Positions 1-4,158 of a stretch of 6,286 nt of DNA are shown one piece after another. The stretch's first letter is position 1. Each line of letters begins with the position of its first letter. The position numbers were made by a program, and so were the translations under genes. The notes beneath the pieces were generated by a model. That model did no database searches. It worked only from the letters and a program-made list of their open reading frames with translations, and was not told the origin of the DNA. Source of the stretch: Actinomycetes bacterium (GTDB taxonomy: Bacteria; Actinomycetota; Thermoleophilia; Solirubrobacterales; 70-9); contig JAEZIQ010000027.1 of the NCBI GenBank assembly GCA_023436605.1, forward strand, positions 1-6,286. Direction: 5' to 3'.

Positions 1-18
1 GCGCTCTTCGACGAGCGC
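1..18 (-). terminator. Possible terminator hairpin downstream of the HU gene
   Basis: A perfect 6-bp inverted repeat (GCGCTC at 1-6, GAGCGC at 13-18) encloses a 6-nt loop. It begins 23 nt past the HU stop codon in the direction of HU transcription. It sits on the window edge, so the stem may be longer and any U-rich tail lies outside. Function is inferred only from position and pairing; chance pairing is possible in DNA this GC-rich. Confidence 0.3.
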
Positions 19-41
19 CGCAGCCCGATCAATGAAGAGGC

Positions 42-320
42 TCAGCCCTTGACCTGCTTCTTCAGAGCAGATCCGGCTGAGAAGCGCGGAACCTTGCCGC
101 CCTGGATGGTGATGCGCTCACCGGTGCGGGGGTTCACGCCCTGACGGGCGCTGCGCTCGGCGACGTGGAACTTGCCGAAGCCGGTGAAGTTGACCTCGCC
201 ACCCGCGGTCAGGGTGTCGGTGATCGCGTCCAGTACGGCGTCAACGGCGTCGGCCGCGGCCTTCTTGCTGCCGATGCGCTCGTCACCGGCGACCTTCTCG
301 AGAAACTCTGCTTTGGTCAC
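42..320 (-). CDS. hup: HU-family nucleoid-associated DNA-binding protein
   Basis: Encodes a 92-aa HU/IHF-family protein, close to the usual 90 aa. HU dimers bind and bend DNA with little sequence specificity and help compact the nucleoid. The N-terminus (MTKAEFLEKVAG) starts the helical dimerisation part. GFGKFHVAERSARQG at residues 47-61 matches the family signature, and NPRTGE at 63-68 carries the beta-arm proline (Pro64) that intercalates in DNA in this family. The basic end (ALKKQVKG) is typical, with no lysine-rich mycobacterial-type tail. The frame is open further upstream, but the GTG at 320 is preferred: it follows GAGGAGG with a 9-nt spacer, and the protein then begins exactly where HU proteins begin. 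It is last in the minus-strand series, 97 nt after the preceding small gene, so it may have its own promoter. HU versus IHF-like naming is the only real uncertainty. Confidence 0.96.
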   Translation of the reverse strand: MTKAEFLEKVAGDERIGSKKAAADAVDAVLDAITDTLTAGGEVNFTGFGKFHVAERSARQGVNPRTGERITIQGGKVPRFSAGSALKKQVKG

Positions 321-329
321 GTCAGTAAT

Positions 330-336
330 CCTCCTC
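330..336 (-). promoter_or_regulatory. Ribosome binding site of the HU gene
   Basis: GAGGAGG, read on the minus strand, lies 9 nt before the GTG at 320. It decides the start: the longer in-frame alternative would place an unrelated 35-residue extension ahead of the conserved HU N-terminus. Confidence 0.85.
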
Positions 337-417
337 GGTTTAGGGAATGGGAGAACCGTAACACCGCATTCGGACGCCGTTTCTGCCACCTTCGGCGATC
401 TGGCCGGACTGCAAATT

Positions 418-621
418 TCAGCCAAGTTCGATAAGGCGCCGCGCCGCGTCGGCGATCCGATCCGATTCCGGGGCTCCGGAAGGAAGATCGGACTCGGCTC
501 CGCTCTGGAAGCGGATTCGGACGTACTCGCGGCGATGGTGGCGCCGACGACGCATGAAGGCAGCGGCTTCTTCCGAGTAGGAACTCACCTTGTCGAGTAC
601 CACCCGATGCGGTTTAAGCAT
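418..621 (-). CDS. Small basic protein of unknown function, overlapping the roadblock-like gene
   Basis: A 67-aa reading frame starting MLKPHRVVLDKV and ending AARRLIELG. I do not recognise a family. It has a strongly basic stretch (FMRRRRHHRREYVRIRF, about residues 23-39) and an acidic, helix-prone C-terminus (PESDRIADAARRLIEL). Codon third positions are mostly G or C, as in the neighbouring genes. Its ATG (621-619) overlaps the TAA of the upstream gene (616-614) in another frame, an 8-nt overlap typical of translational coupling. No good Shine-Dalgarno is visible, which fits coupling. The frame is open further upstream (to 717), but that part lies inside the preceding gene and looks like a shadow. 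The basic patch could bind nucleic acid or an acidic partner; this is a guess. It could also be a chance frame, since it is short. Confidence 0.5.
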   Translation of the reverse strand: MLKPHRVVLDKVSSYSEEAAAFMRRRRHHRREYVRIRFQSGAESDLPSGAPESDRIADAARRLIELG

Positions 622-1099
622 CGCCTGACCCCGGCTTTTCCGCTTCAGAATCGGGTTTTGTGCTTCCCGCCATGCCTGCGGACCGGGCCGCGTCGCGTAA
701 TGACATGCGCATGTCATAGGAAGTCAGGGAAGCGAGCACGAAGCGGCTGGTGACGGCCACCAGGGAGAGGCCGGACTCGGTCACGACGAAGACTTCCCCT
801 TCGGTCGAAGCCACGTGGGCGGAATCAAGTTCTTCGTCTCCCGAACCCGCCTCCAGGGCATTCAAGAGGGCCGATGCCTGGGTTGGCCATTCCCCGGAGC
901 CGGAGGTCAGGGCGATCGGATTCAGCGTCTGATCGAAGATTCCGGCGTTGATCAGCTGGGGCTCCAGTTCGGCCAGATTCTGAAGCACCCGGTCCGCCGC
1001 TTCGGTGAGCGCAGCCGGGTGGGTCGGGGTGGTTTCACCCGAATCGCCGGTCTTGCTGTTCAAATCCGCCACGGTGTAGCAACATACCGTCCATGTCAC
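614..1099 (-). CDS. Roadblock/LC7-like small protein (tentative)
   Basis: A 161-aa protein with a helix-prone N-terminal part (ALTEAADRVLQNLAELEPQL, about 30-49), then a strand-like run (INAGIFDQTLNPIAL), a helix, and a block reading EGEVFVVTESGLSLVAVTSR. It ends with FVLASLTSYDMRMSLRDAAR and a low-complexity acidic tail. That strand-strand-helix order resembles Roadblock/LC7 or related profilin-like small domains, which often act as GTPase-partner or scaffold proteins in actinobacteria. No catalytic motif is visible, so function stays open. The GTG start at 1099 is chosen because AGGAGA lies 9 nt upstream (1109-1114). Internal GTG (1072) and TTG (1063) codons are alternatives. The start overlaps the 5' end of a plus-strand small gene by 7 nt, and its stop overlaps the next minus-strand gene by 8 nt. 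The protein-coding call is firm; the fold assignment is from memory of similar sequences only. Confidence 0.7.
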   Translation of the reverse strand: MTWTVCCYTVADLNSKTGDSGETTPTHPAALTEAADRVLQNLAELEPQLINAGIFDQTLNPIALTSGSGEWPTQASALLNALEAGSGDEELDSAHVASTEGEVFVVTESGLSLVAVTSRFVLASLTSYDMRMSLRDAARSAGMAGSTKPDSEAEKPGSGDA

Positions 1100-1254
1100 T
1101 TGGGCAGATCTCCTGGATTACCGTGGTCGCGATCTGCGTGATCGCGACCGTGATCACCGCGATCGCCGGCTACGCGGGCTACGCGGCGACCATCGCCGCG
1201 GTCGGTGTCGCCGCCTCGGTCAACCTCCTGCCACGGCAAACTGGCGAGAACTAG
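1093..1254 (+). CDS. Small hydrophobic, probably membrane-inserted protein (53 aa)
   Basis: A 53-aa protein: MSLGQISWITVV, then an almost uncharged hydrophobic core rich in Ile, Val, Ala and Gly (about residues 5-46), ending LLPRQTGEN. The core could form one long or two short membrane helices, with a GYAGYA turn near residues 26-31. From about codon 10 onward nearly every codon ends in G or C (ATC, GTC, GCG, ACC, GGC, TAC), as expected for a real gene here. It fits exactly between two minus-strand genes: its ATG lies 6 nt inside the roadblock-like gene, and its TAG shares a CTAG with the rdgB stop. No Shine-Dalgarno precedes the ATG, and a clean leaderless signal is not evident either, so the start is uncertain. 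No family is recognised. A perfect hairpin (1125-1149) lies inside the coding region. Confidence 0.55.
   Translation: MSLGQISWITVVAICVIATVITAIAGYAGYAATIAAVGVAASVNLLPRQTGEN
1109..1114 (-). promoter_or_regulatory. Ribosome binding site of the roadblock-like gene
   Basis: AGGAGA on the minus strand lies 9 nt before the GTG at 1099 and supports that start over the internal GTG and TTG codons. It lies inside the oppositely oriented 53-aa gene. Confidence 0.6.
1125..1149. repeat. Perfect 10-bp inverted repeat between rdgB and the roadblock-like gene
   Basis: GGTCGCGATC (1125-1134) and GATCGCGACC (1140-1149) are perfect reverse complements around a 5-nt loop (TGCGT). The stem can be lengthened by two wobble pairs and one C-G pair. 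It lies inside the 53-aa plus-strand gene and, seen from the minus strand, between the rdgB stop and the ribosome binding site of the next gene. It could be a terminator or attenuator for the rdgB transcript, or a protein binding site. No U-tract follows it on either strand. Confidence 0.6.
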
Positions 1255-1835
1255 TTCGCGAGATGCCGGGCGAGCAGCGTCGCCGCCGCCCCGCGGTGAC
1301 TAATCGCGTTCTTCTCTTCGGGTGAGAGCTCGGCCATGGTCCGCGTGTCGTCCGGGCCGGTGGCTTCGGGAATGAAAGCCGGGTCATAACCGAAGCCGCC
1401 GTCGCCCCGCGGGTCCTGGATAAGTCGGCCCTCGCAGGTACCGCGGAAGAGATGCTCGCCCGCATCATCGATCAGGGCGATCACGCAGACATAACGTCCG
1501 GTTCCCGAGCCATCCGGCTCGCCGCTGGCCGCAGCCAGATCGGCCAGGACCTTTGACAGGTTCTCGCCGTCGGTCGCTTCCTCGCCGGCGTACCGGGCCG
1601 AGTAGACGCCGGGACGACCGTCAAGCTCGTCAACCTCGAGACCCGAGTCGTCGGCGATCACGACCTCACCGGTCGCCTCCCGCGCCGCCCGGGCCTTGAT
1701 CAATGCGTTCTCCTCGAAGGTCGTGCCGGTCTCGGGCGGAAGCTCGACCTCGTCGGGCAGGGCCCGCAGATCCGAACCGGGAAGGATCTCCCCCAATTCC
1801 CGGACCTTGTGGTCGTTTCGACTGGCGAGGATCAT
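1251..1835 (-). CDS. rdgB: XTP/dITP diphosphatase (non-canonical purine NTP pyrophosphatase, HAM1/RdgB family)
   Basis: A 194-aa HAM1/RdgB protein, the usual family length. The family hydrolyses dITP, ITP and XTP to monophosphate and pyrophosphate, keeping deaminated purines out of DNA and RNA. Visible landmarks in order: ASRNDHKVREL (residues 4-14, the SxNxxK nucleotide-binding start), FEENALIKARAA, and ADDSGLEVDELDGRPGVYSA with the acidic metal/catalytic residues. These are followed by GDGGFGYDPAF (base pocket) and MAELSPEEKNAISHRG near the end (Ser-His-Arg binding signature). The frame is open far upstream, but that part overlaps rph in another frame. The ATG at 1835 gives the family N-terminus and follows an AAGGA-type site about 10 nt away. 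It starts 28 nt after the rph stop, so the two are almost certainly co-transcribed. Its TAG (1253-1251) shares CTAG with the convergent small gene. Confidence 0.96.
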   Translation of the reverse strand: MILASRNDHKVRELGEILPGSDLRALPDEVELPPETGTTFEENALIKARAAREATGEVVIADDSGLEVDELDGRPGVYSARYAGEEATDGENLSKVLADLAAASGEPDGSGTGRYVCVIALIDDAGEHLFRGTCEGRLIQDPRGDGGFGYDPAFIPEATGPDDTRTMAELSPEEKNAISHRGAAATLLARHLAN

Positions 1836-1863
1836 CAGAACCGGTTCCTTTTCCCCACGACGC

Positions 1864-2595
1864 TCACTCACCCACCGCGGCCATCTGGAACTCGCGCAGC
1901 CGTTCGATCCCCGCTTCGGCCAGGGCCAGCATCTCGTCGAGGGAAGTACGGGAAAGAGGCGTCCGCTCGGCCGTCGCCTGGACTTCGACCAAGCCGCCAT
2001 CACCGGTCATGACCACGTTCGCGTCGACTTCGGCGGTGGAGTCCTCCGGATAGTCAAGGTCGCAGAGCGGCTGGCCATCGACCATGCCGACGCTGACCGC
2101 CGCGACCGAAGTAGTCAGCGGCATGCGGTCGATTTCGCCGGCTTCGAGCAGGGAGTCGAGGGCGAGCCTCAGCGCGACCCAACCACCGGTAATCGATGCG
2201 CAACGAGTGCCACCGTCCGCTTCGAGCACGTCACAATCCACGTAGACACTGCGTTCGCCGAGCGCTTCGAAATCGATCCCGACCCGGAGCGAGCGTCCGA
2301 TCAGCCGCTGGATCTCGACCCCTCGGCCGTCCTGTTTGCCCTTGCTGATGTCACGCTGCTTGCGCTCACCGGTCGAGGCCGGCAACATCGCGTACTCGGC
2401 GGTGACCCAACCCCGCCCGCGGCCTTCCATCCATTTCGGAACCCGATCCTGAATCGAAGCGGTGCAGATCACCCGGGTGCCGCCACACGAAATGAGGGCA
2501 GAACCGTCGGCGCTTCCGACGAAGCCGGGCTCGATGGTTACGGGGCGTAGGTCGGCGGCCGAACGGCCGCCGCGGCGGGAGACTGGATCGCGCAT
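1864..2595 (-). CDS. rph: Ribonuclease PH
   Basis: A 243-aa RNase PH, normal length. The enzyme is a phosphate-dependent 3'-5' exoribonuclease, active as a ring-shaped hexamer, that trims tRNA 3' ends and other structured RNAs. The N-terminal motif RSAADLRPVTIEPGF (residues 11-25) is diagnostic. It is followed by GGTRVICTASI, the GRGRGWVTAEYAMLP substrate loop (58-72), and the RGVEIQRLIGRSLR helix (91-104). GGTRCASITGGWVAL (128-142) is the phosphate-binding segment, and an acidic LDYPEDSTAEVDANVV run (180-195) carries the conserved aspartates. The ATG at 2595 has only a modest GGAAG-type site, but it fits the family start. Only 33 nt separate it from the divergent plus-strand gene. It is first in the minus-strand series and likely sets expression of rdgB behind it. 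Confidence 0.97.
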   Translation of the reverse strand: MRDPVSRRGGRSAADLRPVTIEPGFVGSADGSALISCGGTRVICTASIQDRVPKWMEGRGRGWVTAEYAMLPASTGERKQRDISKGKQDGRGVEIQRLIGRSLRVGIDFEALGERSVYVDCDVLEADGGTRCASITGGWVALRLALDSLLEAGEIDRMPLTTSVAAVSVGMVDGQPLCDLDYPEDSTAEVDANVVMTGDGGLVEVQATAERTPLSRTSLDEMLALAEAGIERLREFQMAAVGE

Positions 2596-2628
2596 TTCCC
2601 GGAGTCTTCCAGACGTGACCCGAGGCCG
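2596..2628. promoter_or_regulatory. Short divergent intergenic region, probable start area of two transcripts
   Basis: Only 33 nt separate the ATG of rph (minus) from the ATG of the GSN-motif gene (plus). That is too short for two conventional promoters plus leaders, so at least one promoter must reach into a coding region or yield a leaderless transcript. I see no convincing -35 element inside it. Confidence 0.4.
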
Positions 2629-3549
2629 ATGGATAATGCCCGCGTGGACCCAGACGCTTCCTGGACATGGCCGGAGTTTCGCGAGCCGGAGCTCGTCCAG
2701 CGTCTACTGCTCGAACCGGCGGCGATTTTTGATCTCTGGGTCGGCATGGCCGGAAACATGCCGGCCCGCGAGTTCAGCGAGGAATCGTTCGAAATCGCGA
2801 CCGGTTACCCCTGGCCGAGGCCCGACGGCTCATTCATCCTCAGCGAAGGCGAAGGCCGTCTGCTGGCCGATCTCGGTCAATCAGACCGCGCCTCGCTCGT
2901 CGAAGAGTTCACCGGTCAGGGGTCCGGTCGCACGCCGATGCTCGCGATCGGATCCAACGCTTCTCCGGAGGGTCTTTGGCGCAAGTTCGCCCATTTCCCC
3001 GAGCCCGAGGACCGGACCCTGCTTGCGGTGACCGGCAACCTCCATGATTTCGACGTCGGCGCATCGGCCGAACTCGCTCTGTACGGCGCGCTGCCCGCGA
3101 CGATCTTCCCGAGCCCGGGAACCAGGGTCAGGGCGACCGCTGTCTGGCTAACCGACACCCAGCTGACCCAGCTTGCGTGGGCCGAGATCCCCTACTGGAT
3201 CGGCCGACTCGAGGCCCGTTTCGATCCGGAACCCGCCGTCGCCGAGCTGGGCTTCGGCGGCTTCGAGCGCAGCCTCGTCTTCGTCAATCGCTTCGGATCC
3301 TTCGCCCCGGCGGGAGAACCGCTGGCCCTGGCCGCGATTCCGGCCGAAAACAGACACTCGCCCGCCCGCAATCAGGTCGAGCTGCTCGAGCAGCTCGCCG
3401 CGATTGTGCTCGGACCCGGCCACTCGCCCCGGGATCTCGTCCGCCTGGCACATGAGCATCCCGGGGAGATTGGCCCCCGCGCGGCCGAGGTCATGCGGTC
3501 GAACTCAATTCCCTTCGAATCCGACCGTTGGACCCCGTTCCCGGGCTGA
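2629..3549 (+). CDS. Hypothetical protein with GSNxSP motif, possibly gamma-glutamylcyclotransferase-like fold
   Basis: A 306-aa protein that I do not recognise by name. Residues 1-95 form a Trp/Glu-rich region with no known motif. From about residue 103, MLAIGSNASPEGLWRKF resembles the glycine-rich entry loop (YGSN-like) of the gamma-glutamylcyclotransferase fold. Later come ALPATIFPSPGTRVRATAVWL (154-174) and QLTQLAWAEIPYWIGRL (178-194), whose Glu186 is where such folds often place the acidic catalytic residue. The C-terminal third (NRHSPARNQVELLEQLAAIV) is helical, with SPRDLVRLAHEHPGEIG near the end. No signal peptide or membrane segment is seen, so it is probably cytoplasmic. The ATG at 2629 has no clear ribosome binding site. 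A GTG at 2644 is an alternative, since it stands 6 nt after a GATAAT (leaderless layout) and would give 301 aa. The gene is firm; the enzymatic idea is weak. Confidence 0.85.
   Translation: MDNARVDPDASWTWPEFREPELVQRLLLEPAAIFDLWVGMAGNMPAREFSEESFEIATGYPWPRPDGSFILSEGEGRLLADLGQSDRASLVEEFTGQGSGRTPMLAIGSNASPEGLWRKFAHFPEPEDRTLLAVTGNLHDFDVGASAELALYGALPATIFPSPGTRVRATAVWLTDTQLTQLAWAEIPYWIGRLEARFDPEPAVAELGFGGFERSLVFVNRFGSFAPAGEPLALAAIPAENRHSPARNQVELLEQLAAIVLGPGHSPRDLVRLAHEHPGEIGPRAAEVMRSNSIPFESDRWTPFPG
2632..2637 (+). promoter_or_regulatory. Candidate -10 element for a leaderless start at 2644
   Basis: GATAAT differs from the consensus TATAAT at one base, and its last base is 6 nt before a GTG in frame with the downstream gene. 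This is the spacing of leaderless actinobacterial promoters. No good -35 is visible (TTCCAG at 2607-2612 is 19 nt away). If used, the protein lacks the first five residues of the longer call. Confidence 0.4.
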
Positions 3550-3628
3550 CCCAGGAATCGCCGGGCCATCGCTTCGCAGATCGAGACCGTAGCCCGCGCG
3601 TCAATGGGATGTGGAACGGTCTGAGGAA

Positions 3629-3679
3629 AGTCGAACGGGCTGATTTGGGTCATTATCGCCCCAAATCACCCGTTCGATT
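3629..3679. terminator. Long near-perfect hairpin, candidate bidirectional terminator
   Basis: Left arm 3629-3649 pairs with right arm 3660-3679 over 20 positions, with a single bulged C (3640), one G-U pair (3630 with 3678) and a 10-nt loop (3650-3659). The core is CGAACGGG then TGATTTGGG, answered by CCCAAATCA then CCCGTTCG. It lies about 80 nt past the stop of the plus-strand gene and about 55 nt past the pilin stop. No run of U follows on either side, so an intrinsic terminator in the E. coli sense is not shown. Tail-less hairpins have been proposed as terminators in actinobacteria. Confidence 0.5.
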
Positions 3680-3716
3680 GGCATATGCCGTCGCCCGGCC
3701 CGACGAGCCAGGCGAC

Positions 3717-3733
3717 CCGGGGGGGTTCCCCGG
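3717..3733 (-). terminator. GC-rich hairpin directly after the pilin stop
   Basis: CCGGGG (3717-3722) and CCCCGG (3728-3733) pair around a 5-nt loop, ending at the base next to the pilin stop codon (3734-3736). Its position suggests 3'-end protection or termination of the pilin mRNA. No U-tract follows. Confidence 0.35.
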
Positions 3734-3982
3734 CTAGCGGAAGGCGATCTTGTCCACCGCGGATTGGATCTTGTCGACGATGAGCTCGGCCAGCTCGGTG
3801 CCCTGTCGACCCGAAAAGCCTTTCATCGCGGCGACCATGCCGAGCATCAGCAGCGAGACCAGCAGGATCAGGCCGACGTACTCGACCGTTCCCTGACCCG
3901 ACTTCTCCGCCGCTGCCCGGCGGACCAGCTCACCCTTCGATACCGCCAGCGCGTGCGCGTTTCCCATCGCTCTGTAGAGCAT
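3734..3982 (-). CDS. Flp/TadE-type prepilin (type IVb pilin-like small protein)
   Basis: An 82-aa protein with the layout of a Flp-type prepilin. It has a charged, basic leader (MLYRAMGNAHALAVSKGELVR and on), then SG|QGTVEYVGLILLVSLL. Cleavage after that glycine (residue 29) would place Glu at +5 and Tyr at +6, the Flp signature read by the TadV/CpaA prepilin peptidase. A single hydrophobic helix (about 35-54) follows, then a short amphipathic tail (ELAELIVDKIQSAVDKIAF). In this family the mature subunit is assembled into a pilus by a Tad secretion machine; no Tad genes lie in this window. The ATG at 3982 is chosen because GGAGGAGG lies 5 nt upstream; a GTG at 4015 would read through that site. 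It is divergent from the glycosyltransferase. A monocistronic pilin or a pseudopilin role are both possible. Confidence 0.88.
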   Translation of the reverse strand: MLYRAMGNAHALAVSKGELVRRAAAEKSGQGTVEYVGLILLVSLLMLGMVAAMKGFSGRQGTELAELIVDKIQSAVDKIAFR

Positions 3983-3987
3983 TTCTT

Positions 3988-3995
3988 CCTCCTCC
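3988..3995 (-). promoter_or_regulatory. Strong ribosome binding site of the prepilin gene
   Basis: GGAGGAGG on the minus strand is followed by 5 nt (AAGAA) and the ATG at 3982. It is the strongest Shine-Dalgarno in the window, fitting an abundant structural subunit, and it rules against the longer GTG start at 4015. Confidence 0.85.
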
Positions 3996-4096
3996 GACGA
4001 GTTGGTGTTTTCCACCTTCGATCGTGAGCAAGAAGGGGTTACGGAACAAGACGAGGGGGCAACAATTTCCTGACCCGGAGATCACGAAACCGCACG

Positions 4097-4123
4097 GATC
4101 CCGGGCGACACCGGCCCGGGATC
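4097..4123. promoter_or_regulatory. Perfect 10-bp inverted repeat upstream of the glycosyltransferase, operator candidate
   Basis: GATCCCGGGC (4097-4106) and GCCCGGGATC (4114-4123) flank a 7-nt spacer. The repeat ends about 36 bp before the proposed transcription start at 4159, where an activator or repressor dimer would contact a promoter. It lies between divergent genes, so it might govern both. A hairpin in a pilin 5' leader is the alternative reading if that transcript starts far upstream. Confidence 0.5.
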
Positions 4124-4146
4124 AGGTCGCCAGCAGGCCAGCGGGA

Positions 4147-4152
4147 TAACCT
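4147..4152 (+). promoter_or_regulatory. Candidate -10 element for a leaderless glycosyltransferase transcript
   Basis: TAACCT fits TAnnnT and is followed by 6 nt (GCGCGG) and the ATG at 4159. No Shine-Dalgarno precedes that ATG, so a leaderless mRNA starting on the A of the ATG is the simplest reading. No clear -35 is seen. Confidence 0.5.
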
Positions 4153-4158
4153 GCGCGG

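Larger units (their letters stand above)
3550..3733. other. Structured intergenic region between convergent genes
   Basis: This 184-nt stretch carries no convincing coding frame. It contains a 7-bp inverted repeat (AGACCGT 3584-3590 with ACGGTCT 3616-3622), the long hairpin at 3629-3679, a 10-bp palindrome GGCATATGCC (3680-3689) and a GC-rich hairpin at 3717-3733. Because both flanking genes point into it, the simplest role is transcription termination from both sides. A small structured RNA cannot be excluded. Confidence 0.6.

Noticed and set aside
172..753. Plus-strand open frame of 193 codons
   Set aside because: It runs antisense to HU and the small minus-strand genes, begins inside HU, and its product is a low-complexity Ser/Arg/Pro mixture typical of shadow frames.
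1159..1166. GCGATCGC palindrome
   Set aside because: A common octamer in GC-rich genomes that here falls within Ala-Ile-Ala type codons. By itself it shows no function.
1836..2003. N-terminal extension of rdgB up to 2003
   Set aside because: The extension overlaps rph in another frame and reads as Arg/Trp/Pro-rich nonsense. The HAM1 family begins at the ATG at 1835.
1696..2550. Plus-strand open frame of 284 codons
   Set aside because: It lies antisense to rdgB and rph, both with full family motifs. Long antisense frames are expected in GC-rich coding DNA, and the translation shows no recognisable motif.
3623..3632. GAGGAAAGTC, which matches a core motif of bacterial RNase P RNA
   Set aside because: The rest of the P4 strand, the other conserved regions and the 3' ACAGAA-type motif are absent, and only about 110 nt remain before the pilin gene, too little for a molecule of some 350-400 nt. 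The match is taken as chance.
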